From: JACTMZ01 sp044359955
GTDB lineage: Bacteria; Verrucomicrobiota; Verrucomicrobiia; Chthoniobacterales; JACTMZ01
Length of the DNA stretch: 64,000 bases
Direction: 5' to 3'
NCBI GenBank assembly: GCA_044359955.1
Contig: JBIKLF010000001.1
Coordinates: 62,001 to 126,000 of the forward strand
Shown: one piece after another, positions 1 to 8,063 of the stretch
How positions within the stretch are numbered: the first letter of the stretch is position 1
Layout of the letters: each line of letters starts with the position of its first letter
Made by a program: the position numbers and the translations under genes
The notes under the pieces: generated by a model
What the model saw: only the letters and a program-made list of their open reading frames with translations
Databases searched by the model: none
Told to the model about the DNA's origin: nothing

Positions 1-391
1 TGTCCGAATGGCTCATCCAGATGGTGCTCTGCGCCGGGAGATTCTTGAGCAGGGCATCGGGGTGTCGCACGTCCATGGTGACCGGCCCGTATTCCCGGTC
101 GCCGCAGTGCGCCACGGTGCCGCCGAATTTGCGGTTGAGCAGTTGCATGCCGTAGCAGACGCCGAGGACGGGGCAGCCGAGTGACTGCAGGCGGTCGAAA
201 TCAACGTCGGGGGCCCCGGGTTCGTTGACCCGGGCGGGTCCGCCCGAAAGCACGACGGCCGCGGGGCGGTCGAGGTCATCCCAATGCCCCGGCAGGTAGA
301 GTTTGGCGAAGTAGCCGAGTCCGCGCAGGCGGCGGACGATGAGTTGGGAGTATTGGGAGCCGTAGTCGATGACGGCGATTTGGGTGCGCAT
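1..391 (-). CDS. guaA: GMP synthase (glutamine-hydrolysing), N-terminal part
   Basis: Converts XMP to GMP using glutamine nitrogen. Only the first ~130 residues lie in the window; the gene runs off the left edge. The start of the class I glutamine amidotransferase domain is clear: IDYGSQYSQLIVRRLR near residue 8, LSGGP near 55, and the nucleophile-elbow motif GVCYGMQ near residue 80 with the catalytic Cys. The ATP-pyrophosphatase domain that would separate GuaA from other amidotransferases is outside the window, but the N-terminal sequence is characteristic. ATG at 391 is 5 nt after the guaB stop, so it is the last visible gene of the pyr-gua operon. Confidence 0.9.
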   Translation of the reverse strand, partial: MRTQIAVIDYGSQYSQLIVRRLRGLGYFAKLYLPGHWDDLDRPAAVVLSGGPARVNEPGAPDVDFDRLQSLGCPVLGVCYGMQLLNRKFGGTVAHCGDREYGPVTMDVRHPDALLKNLPAQSTIWMSHSD

Positions 392-396
392 GGAAG

Positions 397-1854
397 TCAG
401 GACGAGTGATAGTTGACCGGTTCTTCGGTGATGGTGACGTCGTGCGGATGGCTTTCCCGCAATCCGGCCGCAGTGACTTGCATGAAGGTGGCTTTGCCGC
501 GCAATTCTTCAAGGTTCGCCGCGCCGACGTAGCCCATGCCGGCCCGGAGTCCGCCCATGAGATGGAAGACGAGTTCGCCGAGCGCTCCGCGGTAAGGAAT
601 GCGGGCCTCGACGCCTTCGGGGACGAATTTGGCGGCGCCTTCTTGGCCGTAACGGTCGCGGGAGCCCTTGGCCAAAGCCCCGGCCGACCCCATTCCGCGG
701 TATTCTTTGAAAGTGCGACCCTGCCAGCGGGCGAGCTTGCCGGGACTTTCTTCGGTGCCGGCGAGGAGCGAGCCGAGCATGACCGCATCCGCCCCGGCGG
801 CGAGGGCTTTAACGATGTCGCCGGAGTAACGGATGCCGCCGTCGGCGATGAGCGGAATGCCGCGTTCGCGGCAGACGCGCGAAACGGTGCGGATGGCGGT
901 GAATTGCGGTGTGCCGACGCCCGCGATGACCCGCGTGGTGCAGATCGAGCCGGGGCCGACGCCGACCTTGATTGCGGCGGCGCCGGCGGCAATGAGATCC
1001 GCTGCTCCTTCCGCGGTGACCACGTTGCCGGCGATGACCGGGATGCCGGGCCAGCGGCCGGCGCACTTTTCGAGCTGGGCGAGCAGGGATTCGGTGTGGC
1101 CGGTCGCGGCGTCGATGGCGATGACATCGCAGCCGGCCTCGACCAGAGCATCACCCGCTTCGAGCGCGCGCGGTCCCACGCCGATGGCCGCGCCGACACG
1201 AAGGCGTCCCTCGCCGTCCTTGCTCGCTTGTCCATGCTGCATGGTTTTGACGATATCCGAGGCGGTCATCAGTCCGACGAGGTGGCCGTCCGGATCGATG
1301 AGCGGCAATTTTTCGATGCGGTGACGGTGGAGGATGGCCTTGGCTTCCGCTTGGGTGCAGCCGGGAGAAGCGGTGACGAGCCGTTCGCGCGGGGTCATGA
1401 CATTGCGCACGAGAATAGTTTCATCTTCTTCGACCCAGATGTCGCGGCGGGTCACGACGCCGAGCACGAGATTTTTCCCGTCGACCACGGGAAAGCCCTC
1501 GATGCCGGTCTCGCGCATGCGGCGGCGGAGTTGGCCGAGGGTGGTTTCGGGGGAGACGGTTTCGGGATGGGTGATGACGATGTTTTCCGCGCGTTTGACC
1601 CGGCGGACCATGGCGATCTGTTTTTCCAGCGGGCAGTTGCGGTGGATGATGCCGATGCCGCCCTCCCGGGCGAGGGCCATGGCCAACCGCTCCTCGGAGA
1701 CGGTATCCATGGCGGCGGAAACCACGGGGATGGCCAGGCGGATGTCGCGGGTCAGGTGGGTGGAGAGGTCGGCCTGGGCGGGGAGGACCCCGCTGCGCCC
1801 CGGCACGATGGTGACGTCGTCAAAACTCAGGCCGATGGGAAGTTGGTCGTTCAT
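397..1854 (-). CDS. guaB: IMP dehydrogenase
   Basis: Oxidises IMP to XMP with NAD, the committed step to GMP. It is 485 residues, normal for full-length bacterial enzymes. The TIM barrel is interrupted by two CBS domains (about residues 92-205). The active-site loop GPGSICTTRVIAGVG carries the catalytic Cys at about 305, and the flap region follows (EGVEARIPYRG). The ATG overlaps the pyrF stop in the arrangement TAATG, implying translational coupling, and guaA follows 5 nt downstream, so the two XMP/GMP steps are adjacent. Confidence 0.97.
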   Translation of the reverse strand: MNDQLPIGLSFDDVTIVPGRSGVLPAQADLSTHLTRDIRLAIPVVSAAMDTVSEERLAMALAREGGIGIIHRNCPLEKQIAMVRRVKRAENIVITHPETVSPETTLGQLRRRMRETGIEGFPVVDGKNLVLGVVTRRDIWVEEDETILVRNVMTPRERLVTASPGCTQAEAKAILHRHRIEKLPLIDPDGHLVGLMTASDIVKTMQHGQASKDGEGRLRVGAAIGVGPRALEAGDALVEAGCDVIAIDAATGHTESLLAQLEKCAGRWPGIPVIAGNVVTAEGAADLIAAGAAAIKVGVGPGSICTTRVIAGVGTPQFTAIRTVSRVCRERGIPLIADGGIRYSGDIVKALAAGADAVMLGSLLAGTEESPGKLARWQGRTFKEYRGMGSAGALAKGSRDRYGQEGAAKFVPEGVEARIPYRGALGELVFHLMGGLRAGMGYVGAANLEELRGKATFMQVTAAGLRESHPHDVTITEEPVNYHSS

Positions 1855-2642
1855 TAGTCATGGGCCGGAAAGCGTCCGGCAGCGCGGTTGATGGTGCGGC
1901 GGAATTCATCGGCCGCCCGCGCGATCTGCGCGGGGCCGTCTGCCGGGTAAAGAATGGAACGTGAGGCGTTGACCAACCAAGGCGCTTGCCGCGCACCGAG
2001 TCCGGCCAACGCCTCGGCATCACCGCCTTGCGCCCCGAGGCCGGGCACAAGCAGCGGGATGTCGGGCAACGCGGCAAAGTCGGCCGCAGTCAGGTGGGTG
2101 AGCCCCATCACGGCGCCAAGGGTGGCCGGGCCGAGGGAAGTTTCCCGGCAAAGATCGACGAAAACGCGCCAGAGAGGACGGTCGCCGAGGTCCCGGGCGA
2201 GAAAGTCGGCCGAACCCTGGTTGGAGGTGAGCCCGAGCAGATAGGCGCCTTTGGTTTCATCGGTCAGAAAGGGACGCAGCGAGTCGCGTCCGAGCAGGGC
2301 GTTGAGGGTGACCGCGTCGGCGCGCATGACTTCGAAGTAGGCGCGGGCATACATGGCCTGCGTGTCGGGAATGTCCGAGCGTTTGGCGTCGAGAATGACC
2401 GGGATGCCGGCGGGCACCATGTCGCGCAGACCTTCGACCAGGCGGTAGCCGTCGGATCCCATGGCTTCGAAGAAAGCGATGTTGGGTTTGTAGGCGGCGG
2501 CATAGGCCGCGGTCTCGCCGATGACGCGCCGCAGGAAGTCGGCAACCGATCCGTCAATTTTTCCCGGCAGCGGATCCAGCCCGACGCAAAGATGCGAGCA
2601 GCGTGTCTCGATGGATTGCCTCAGCAGTTCGCGATAAGTCAT
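1854..2642 (-). CDS. pyrF: Orotidine 5'-phosphate decarboxylase
   Basis: Final step of UMP synthesis. It is 262 residues of the longer (type 2) OMP decarboxylase subfamily, with CVGLDPLPGKID near the N-terminus and the charged catalytic array DAKRSDIPDT near residue 83 (DxKxxD preserved; the usual Gly after Arg is Ser). The frame is open further upstream, but that stretch lies inside pyrC. The ATG at 2642 makes an ATGA overlap with the pyrC stop and gives the family-typical N-terminus MTYRELL, so I chose it. The 3' end overlaps guaB by 1 nt. Confidence 0.95.
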   Translation of the reverse strand: MTYRELLRQSIETRCSHLCVGLDPLPGKIDGSVADFLRRVIGETAAYAAAYKPNIAFFEAMGSDGYRLVEGLRDMVPAGIPVILDAKRSDIPDTQAMYARAYFEVMRADAVTLNALLGRDSLRPFLTDETKGAYLLGLTSNQGSADFLARDLGDRPLWRVFVDLCRETSLGPATLGAVMGLTHLTAADFAALPDIPLLVPGLGAQGGDAEALAGLGARQAPWLVNASRSILYPADGPAQIARAADEFRRTINRAAGRFPAHD

Positions 2643-3934
2643 GGCTGTTTCCTCCCGAGTAAAAGTTCGGCGCCGAGCATCACTTGGACCACGGCTCCCG
2701 GAAGGGTTTGGCCTAGGAAGGGTGTATTGCGGCTTTTCGACTCCATGGTATCGGCGGAAAAGTGGGTGGAGGCTTCCGGGTCGAACAGGATGAAATCGGC
2801 GGGCAGACCTTCCCGGAAGTCCGCGGCCTCGAGGCCGAGGATGCGGCGGGGTTCGCGGGAGAAAGCGCGGATGAGAATATCCCAAGGCAGCTTGCCGGTC
2901 CGGACCAACCGGCTGAAGAGCGAGGGCAGGGCGGTTTCCAGTCCGGTGATACCGAACGGGGCGGAGGCAAAATCGAGATTCTTCTCGAACTCGGTGTGCG
3001 GGGCGTGGTCGGTGGCGAGGACGTCGATCGAGCCGTCGAGCAATCCGGCGAGAAGTGCCGCGTTGTCTTCCACGGTGCGGAGCGGCGGGTTCATCTTGAA
3101 ATTGGTGTCATAGTCCGTGATGTCATCCTCGCTGAGCAGGAGGTGGTGCGGGCTGACTTCGCAGGTCACGCGAACGCCGTCCGCTTTGGCCCGCCGGATG
3201 ATGTCGAGTCCGCGTGCGGTCGAGACATGCTGGATATGGATGCGTCCGCCCGCCAGGCGGGCCAGTTGCAGGTCGCGGGCGATGCTGATTTCCTCGCTGC
3301 AAGCGGGGATGCCGGGCAGACCGAGCCGGTAGGAGCGGGCGCCCTCGTTCATCGCGCCGCCGCGGCTCAGTTCGGGCACTTCGCAGTGGCAGGCCACGAG
3401 CAGGTCGAAGTGGCGGGCGTATTCGAGGGCGCGGCGGAAAAGGTAGGCGTCGGCCACCGGGTCGCCGTCGTCGGTGATCATGACCGCGCCCTGTTGTTGC
3501 ATGTCGGCAATGTCGGCCAGTTGTTGGCCGGCACGGCCCTTGGTGATACAGCCGGAGGTCCAGACCGGCACGGGCGATTGCTCGCGGGCCAGGGTGCGGA
3601 CGTAGCGGACGAGTCCGCCGCTGTCGATCGGCGGGTCGGTATTGGGCATGGCGACGATGCCGGTGAAACCGCCGCGCGCAGCGGCCCGTCCCCCGCTCCC
3701 GATCGTTTCTTCATCCTCGCGTCCGGGCTCGCGCAAATGCACATGCATGTCGAAGAGTCCGGGCAGAAGGATTTTTCCGGTGCAGTCGAGGGATTCGACC
3801 CTGGCGGCGGGTTTGATCTCCGGCGCGACGCGTTCGATTTTTCCCTCCGCATCCACCAGGATGTCGAGCCGCCGTGGTGAGGCGTGGTCGGCATCGACGG
3901 CGCGCCCGCCGTGGAATAATCGTGGCGTGCTCAC
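2639..3934 (-). CDS. pyrC: Dihydroorotase, class I
   Basis: Cyclises carbamoyl-aspartate to dihydroorotate. Metal ligands are visible: the HxH of DMHVHLREPG at residues 64-66, later His residues in CHCE and HIQHVST, and the Asp of ATDHAPH. GFTGIVAMPNTDPP near residue 90 is a dihydroorotase signature. The start is taken as GTG at 3934 rather than an upstream ATG inside pyrB. It forms a GTGA overlap with the pyrB stop, is preceded by AGAGGAGG at good spacing, and yields 431 residues, the usual size. Confidence 0.94.
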   Translation of the reverse strand: MSTPRLFHGGRAVDADHASPRRLDILVDAEGKIERVAPEIKPAARVESLDCTGKILLPGLFDMHVHLREPGREDEETIGSGGRAAARGGFTGIVAMPNTDPPIDSGGLVRYVRTLAREQSPVPVWTSGCITKGRAGQQLADIADMQQQGAVMITDDGDPVADAYLFRRALEYARHFDLLVACHCEVPELSRGGAMNEGARSYRLGLPGIPACSEEISIARDLQLARLAGGRIHIQHVSTARGLDIIRRAKADGVRVTCEVSPHHLLLSEDDITDYDTNFKMNPPLRTVEDNAALLAGLLDGSIDVLATDHAPHTEFEKNLDFASAPFGITGLETALPSLFSRLVRTGKLPWDILIRAFSREPRRILGLEAADFREGLPADFILFDPEASTHFSADTMESKSRNTPFLGQTLPGAVVQVMLGAELLLGRKQP

Positions 3935-4905
3935 GAGGCGACCTCCTCTTTGTCGTCGGGCAACGGGGTGACCGCGGGCTGCAGCCAGTAGAGCACGGCC
4001 ATGCGGGCAGCGATGCCGTTTTCCACCTGGCGATTGATCAGGCAATGTTCGTAGGTGAGCACTTCGTCGACCAGTTCGACGCCGCGATTGACCGGACCGG
4101 GATGCATGATGCGGATACCGCGGCGGCGGCATTCGAGGAAGCGCTCGCGGGTCAGGCCGAAGACATGGTGGTATTCGCGCAGGCTGGGGAAAAAATGGGC
4201 AGCTTGCCGTTCGCGCTGCAGGCGGAGGAGGTAAACAAAATCGGGCGACCAGTCGAGGGCCTCGTCAAAGGTGTTGAAGGCCTGCATGTAGTCGGGGCGG
4301 CCGGAGGGGATGAGAGTCGTCGGGGCGAAGATCCCGACGTCCATGTCCAGTTTACGCGCCACCGTGCTGACCGAACGGAAGACGCGCGAGTGCAGCAGGT
4401 CGCCGACCAGCAGAATGCGACGTCCGGCCAATTCACCCACGGCCTCGCGCATGGTGAAAGCGTCGAGCAGGGCCTGGGTGGGATGCGCGTGGTTGCCGTC
4501 GCCGGCGTTGATCACCGCGGCCGGGGTATGGCGCGCGATGAAGGCGGGCACGCCGGCCGCGGCGTGGCGCACGACCATGTAATCGACCTTCATCGACTGC
4601 ATGGTATCGACCGTGTCGAGGATGGACTCGCCTTTGGTCACGCTCGACTGGGTGATGGCCAGATTGGTCACGTCGGCCGAAAGTCGTTTGGCCGCGATTT
4701 CAAAGGAGGCGCGGGTGCGGGTGGAAGGTTCGAAAAAAAGGTTGAGCACCGTCTTGCCGCGCAGGGCGGGGACTTTCTTGACCGAGCGGTCGAAGAGGTC
4801 TTTGAACGGACGTGCGGTGTCGAGGAGGAAGACGATTTCCTCGGGGGTGAGGCTCTCGATATCGAGCAGGTCCTTGCGCCGGGCTGGTGTGGCGGTCGTG
4901 CTCAT
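3931..4905 (-). CDS. pyrB: Aspartate carbamoyltransferase, catalytic chain
   Basis: Joins carbamoyl phosphate and aspartate. It is 324 residues, with the carbamoyl-phosphate loop FFEPSTRTR at about 58-66, the HPTQALLDAFT motif in the middle and MHPGPVNRG towards the C-terminus. No regulatory chain (pyrI) is next to it, so it is probably of the PyrR-controlled or unregulated type. ATG at 4905 overlaps the pyrR stop (ATGA); the frame extends upstream without a recognisable domain. Confidence 0.96.
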   Translation of the reverse strand: MSTTATPARRKDLLDIESLTPEEIVFLLDTARPFKDLFDRSVKKVPALRGKTVLNLFFEPSTRTRASFEIAAKRLSADVTNLAITQSSVTKGESILDTVDTMQSMKVDYMVVRHAAAGVPAFIARHTPAAVINAGDGNHAHPTQALLDAFTMREAVGELAGRRILLVGDLLHSRVFRSVSTVARKLDMDVGIFAPTTLIPSGRPDYMQAFNTFDEALDWSPDFVYLLRLQRERQAAHFFPSLREYHHVFGLTRERFLECRRRGIRIMHPGPVNRGVELVDEVLTYEHCLINRQVENGIAARMAVLYWLQPAVTPLPDDKEEVAS

Positions 4906-5450
4906 GGTTGCGCGGCGGGGCGGGTGAGGAAAACGCCCTCGCGTCCGTCGGTTTCGGTGAAGCAAACGCGCACATGGTCGTGACGTGCGGTGGAAATCGA
5001 TTGCCCGAGGTAATCCGGCGCGATGGGCAACTCGCGGTGTCCGCGGTCGACGAGGACGGCGAGTTCGATGCGGGCGGGGCGGCCGTAGTCGACCAGTTCG
5101 TCGAGGGCGGCGCGGATCGTGCGTCCGGTGAAAAGGACATCGTCAAAGAGGATGATGTGCGCGCCTTCGACCGGGAAGGGGAGGTCGGATCCGCGGATGG
5201 AGGGGATGGTGCCGAGGTTGTCGAGGTCGTCGCGGTAGAGGGCGATATCGAGGGTGCCGAAGGCGGTGTCGCGTCCGCGGGCGCGGAGGATGTCATAGAC
5301 GCGACGGCAGAGGACGGCGCCGCGGGTGTGGATCCCGACGAGGGCCAGGGGATGGTCGGGATGCGCCTCGACGATTTGTGCGGCGATGCGCTCGATTTTA
5401 AGACGGATATCGGGTGCCGTGAGCAGGGATGTTTCGGCGGCTTGGTTCAT
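4902..5450 (-). CDS. pyrR: PyrR: pyrimidine operon regulator / uracil phosphoribosyltransferase-like
   Basis: A 182-residue phosphoribosyltransferase-fold protein. The PRPP-binding motif LFDDVLFTGRTIRAAL is at about residues 101-116, and GIHTRGAVLCRR near residue 39 is PyrR-typical. In Bacillus-type systems PyrR binds pyr mRNA and promotes attenuation; that role here is inferred from its first place in a pyrimidine operon. I chose ATG at 5450 because the family starts close to this point. The upstream in-frame extension to 5621 looks like non-coding GC-rich sequence. Confidence 0.9.
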   Translation of the reverse strand: MNQAAETSLLTAPDIRLKIERIAAQIVEAHPDHPLALVGIHTRGAVLCRRVYDILRARGRDTAFGTLDIALYRDDLDNLGTIPSIRGSDLPFPVEGAHIILFDDVLFTGRTIRAALDELVDYGRPARIELAVLVDRGHRELPIAPDYLGQSISTARHDHVRVCFTETDGREGVFLTRPAAQP

Positions 5451-5662
5451 GGCAGGAACGCTTCGCGGCGGCGGTCGGAGGGGAAGCGGTGCATGGTGAG
5501 ATGGCGGTGGATTTGCATGCCGGCCAGTCGTGCAGGGTCTCCGGAGGCGCCGGCGCGGACAGCCAGCGGGTGGACCGGGCCGCCGGAAAGGGTTGGCAGC
5601 GCGACCTCCACGTCCACCCATAGAGAGAAGATTGCGGTCTTCCCATGGAGACTCCCGGAGTT

Positions 5663-5691
5663 TTGACCGGAAATGTATGAGTGTTTTATCA
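5663..5691 (+). promoter_or_regulatory. Weak sigma70-like promoter candidate for pyrD
   Basis: TTGACC (5663-5668) is separated by 17 bp from TTATCA (5686-5691). The -35 is good but the -10 is poor. The position, about 100 bp before pyrD, is plausible. Confidence 0.22.
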
Positions 5692-5718
5692 GCCTGGAAT
5701 CATCGGTGGGGGGTGGAG

Positions 5719-5766
5719 GAAAAAAAAGAAAAAACCGCCCGGTTTGCGCGTGCTTGCATCGGGCGG
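5719..5766 (-). terminator. Intrinsic terminator or attenuator upstream of pyrR
   Basis: Read on the minus strand, a CCGCCCG/CGGGCGG 7-bp GC stem (5760-5766 with 5735-5741, 18-nt loop) is followed by a 15-nt tract of T interrupted by a single C. That is the form of a Rho-independent terminator. It lies about 270 nt before pyrR in the same orientation, with no minus-strand gene upstream. It therefore fits a leader attenuator, or insulation of the operon from antisense transcription of pyrD. Confidence 0.6.
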
Positions 5767-5788
5767 GCGGATATTCGATTGCTGGCAG

Positions 5789-6799
5789 ATGGTGCTTTAC
5801 CGGTTCATGCGTCCGTTTTTCTTTCTTCTGCCGCCCGAGGTGGCCCATGGACTGGCTTTGGCCGGCTTGGAGGCGGCATGGCGGACGGGGTTTTTGCGTG
5901 CGCCACGGGGTGCCAAGCCGGTCGAGGTGATGGGCTTGTCTTTCCCCAACCGCGTGGGTCTGGCGGCGGGGATGGACAAGGATGCGCGGCATGTCAGGGC
6001 TTGGGGGGCGTTGGGGTTTGGCTTTGTCGAAGTCGGCACGGTGACTCCGCGCCCGCAACCGGGCAATCCTCGTCCCCGGCTTTTCCGTTTGCCGGCGGCG
6101 GATGCCTTGATCAATCGCTTGGGGTTCAACAACGAAGGTGCGGCGGCGGCGGCGGCCCGCTTGGCCCGGCACCGTTCGGGCGGCGTGGTCGGCGTCAATA
6201 TCGGCAAAAATGCGACCACACCTCCGGAAGGTGCGGTGGAGGATTTCCGTCAGGCCTTGCGAATGGTTTACGGCGTGGCGGACTACATTGCGGTCAATGT
6301 TTCCTCACCCAACACGGCCGGCTTGCGCGATTGGCAGGCTGCGGCGGCGCTCGATGAATTGCTGGCCGCTTTGGTCGCGGAGCGGGAGCGATTGGCTGCG
6401 GAGCATGGCAAAGTGGTGCCCTTGGCTTTGAAGTTGGCGCCCGATTTGGGGACGGAGGATCTGGCCGCTGCGGCGGCGACCGTGGCGTGCCATCCGGTGG
6501 CCGCAGTCATTGCGACCAACACAACGATCGAGCGCTCCGCAGTGGCCGGTTTGCCGCACGGGCAAGAAAAGGGCGGGTTGAGCGGCGCGCCGCTGCGGAA
6601 GCAATCCACGCACATGGTGCAGGCCTTGCGGCAGTTGCTCCCGGCTTCCGTCGCGATCATCGGGGTGGGAGGAATTTTCAGTGCGGCGGACGCCCGGGAA
6701 AAGATCCGGGCCGGGGCCGACCTCGTGCAAATTTACACGGGGTTGGTTTATCGAGGGCCGGGTTTGGTTCGCGAAATCGCGGGCGGGTTGGCAGAGTAA
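5789..6799 (+). CDS. pyrD: Dihydroorotate dehydrogenase (quinone), class 2
   Basis: Membrane-associated FMN enzyme oxidising dihydroorotate to orotate with quinone. From ATG 5789 it is 336 residues, the same length as well-known class 2 enzymes, and begins with the amphipathic membrane helix MVLYRFMRPFFFLLPPE. FMN and substrate motifs include GLAAGMDKDA, INRLGFNN and VNVSSPNTAGLR, whose Ser is the class 2 catalytic base. The frame is open upstream (from GTG 5681) but is lysine-rich and unlike the family. It is divergent from the rest of the pyrimidine genes. Confidence 0.96.
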   Translation: MVLYRFMRPFFFLLPPEVAHGLALAGLEAAWRTGFLRAPRGAKPVEVMGLSFPNRVGLAAGMDKDARHVRAWGALGFGFVEVGTVTPRPQPGNPRPRLFRLPAADALINRLGFNNEGAAAAAARLARHRSGGVVGVNIGKNATTPPEGAVEDFRQALRMVYGVADYIAVNVSSPNTAGLRDWQAAAALDELLAALVAERERLAAEHGKVVPLALKLAPDLGTEDLAAAAATVACHPVAAVIATNTTIERSAVAGLPHGQEKGGLSGAPLRKQSTHMVQALRQLLPASVAIIGVGGIFSAADAREKIRAGADLVQIYTGLVYRGPGLVREIAGGLAE

Positions 6800-6810
6800 C
6801 CGGACGAATT

Positions 6811-7590
6811 ATGGGCAGGACTTTTGACCGGACAACGCGTTGGTTTGCCAGCCTTCTGCTTGCGTTGGTCGTGACGTCCGCCCCGGCCGCCCCACCGCTG
6901 CCGTCCGCGCCGGCCGATTACGTGCTCGACGAAGCGGGTGTGCTCAGTAGCGCGCAGAGTTCGGTGCTGGCGTATGATTTGAAGCAGTTCGAGCGCGAGA
7001 CGTCGAACCAGCTGGTGGTCGCCGTGTTTCCCAAGGTTCCGGACGATTATGTGATGGAGGATTTCACGCAGCGGGTGGCCGAGGCGTGGGGTGCAGGACG
7101 CAAGGACCGGGAGAATGGGATGGTGCTTTTTGTTTTCCCCGAGTCGCGTCAATTGCGGGTCGAGGTTGGCTACGGTTTGGAAGGCGCGGTGCCCGACGCG
7201 CTGGCCAACCGCATCATCAACGAAGAAATCGTGCCTTCCTTCCGCGCCGGCGATCTGGGCGGGGGAATTGTCAAAGGCGCTGATGCGCTGATGGCGGCCG
7301 CGCGTGGCGAGTACGAGGGAACCGGGCAAACCCTGGCCGAGGGGAAGCAAGGCCGGGACGACCCGGGGGCGGGCCTGGTTTTTTGGATCATCCTGATCAT
7401 TGTCCTCATCGTGGTCATGCAGCGGAGCCACGGGCGCGGGGGCACGGTTTACACCCCGCGCGGACGCCGCGACGTGTTTTTCCCGGGCGGCGGTTTTGGG
7501 GGCGGAGGCTTTGGCGGGGGCGGCGGGGGCGGTGGTTTTTCAGGCGGGGGTGGGGGATTTGGCGGGGGAGGAGCGAGTGGAAGATGGTGA
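6811..7590 (+). CDS. Secreted TPM-domain protein with C-terminal membrane helix and Gly-rich tail
   Basis: A 259-residue protein of the TPM (YgcG) family. The order is: signal peptide (residues 1-28, ending APAAPP), TPM domain (about 35-170, YVLDEAGVLS ... GLEGAVPDALANRII), one transmembrane helix (about 190-206, FWIILIIVLIVVM), then a tail almost entirely Gly and Phe. The tail is typical of this family. Function is not settled; TPM domains have been linked to photosystem assembly and phosphatase activity in other organisms. It lies 11 nt after pyrD and directly before a second TPM protein. Confidence 0.85.
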   Translation: MGRTFDRTTRWFASLLLALVVTSAPAAPPLPSAPADYVLDEAGVLSSAQSSVLAYDLKQFERETSNQLVVAVFPKVPDDYVMEDFTQRVAEAWGAGRKDRENGMVLFVFPESRQLRVEVGYGLEGAVPDALANRIINEEIVPSFRAGDLGGGIVKGADALMAAARGEYEGTGQTLAEGKQGRDDPGAGLVFWIILIIVLIVVMQRSHGRGGTVYTPRGRRDVFFPGGGFGGGGFGGGGGGGGFSGGGGGFGGGGASGRW

Positions 7591-7591
7591 T

Positions 7592-8032
7592 ATGAATGCC
7601 GCGGAATTTCTCAACCTAATCGATGAGGCGGCCGTGCTGGCCGCGGTGCGCGAGGCGGAACAACTTACTTCGGGTGAGGTGCGGGTGTTCGTTTCGCGTC
7701 GACGGTTGCGGGGACGCACGGCCCACGAGCGGGCTGGTGCGGAATTCCACCGGCTCGATATGGACACCACGGATGATCGCAATGCGGTGCTTTTCTATGT
7801 GGTGCCATGCGACCGGGCCTTTGCCGTGATCGGGGATGAAGCAGTGCACCGGAAATGCGGCCAGCGCTTCTGGGATGAGACGGCGAAAATTCTGGAAGGG
7901 GAATTTGCCGAGGGGCGATTCACCGGGGGACTGGTGGCGGGAATCCGCCGGGCGGGGAATTTGCTTGCGGAACATTTTCCCCGGCGCGGTGACGATCGCG
8001 ACGAGTTGCCGGACGCTTTGGTCAGGGATTGA
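7592..8032 (+). CDS. TPM-domain protein, cytoplasmic, single domain
   Basis: A 146-residue protein with no signal peptide. It matches the shorter TPM family form: EAVLAAVREAEQLTSGEVRV at the N-terminus, RNAVLFYVVPCDRAFAVIGD in the middle and a GLVAGIRRAGNLLAEHFP C-terminus. It begins 1 nt after the stop of the secreted TPM protein, so the two are probably co-translated. The exact biochemical role is unknown. Confidence 0.8.
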   Translation: MNAAEFLNLIDEAAVLAAVREAEQLTSGEVRVFVSRRRLRGRTAHERAGAEFHRLDMDTTDDRNAVLFYVVPCDRAFAVIGDEAVHRKCGQRFWDETAKILEGEFAEGRFTGGLVAGIRRAGNLLAEHFPRRGDDRDELPDALVRD

Positions 8033-8063
8033 GGCGGGGCGGCGTCCGCCTTGGAGTCGTCCG

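Larger units (their letters stand above)
5451..5788. other. Divergent intergenic region between pyrR and pyrD
   Basis: This 338 bp stretch separates the divergent pyrR and pyrD genes. It holds a strong hairpin with a T-tract read on the minus strand (5719-5766) and a weak plus-strand promoter candidate (5663-5691). An open minus-strand frame from GTG 5617 to a TGA at 5447 would encode about 56 residues and ends in an ATGA overlap with pyrR. It has no recognisable family, so it could be a leader peptide or chance. I found no convincing PyrR-binding loop by eye. Confidence 0.5.

Noticed and set aside
406..1857. Long plus-strand frame over guaB (483 codons)
   Set aside because: It is antisense to an unambiguous IMP dehydrogenase and has low-complexity Gly/Asp/Ala composition typical of high-GC shadows.
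2762..3880. Plus-strand open frame over pyrC
   Set aside because: Antisense to dihydroorotase with its full metal site; no protein family signal.
5447..5617. Minus-strand ORF of ~56 codons overlapping pyrR start
   Set aside because: The ATGA overlap is suggestive, but there is no ribosome site or recognisable sequence, so it is mentioned only within the intergenic entry.
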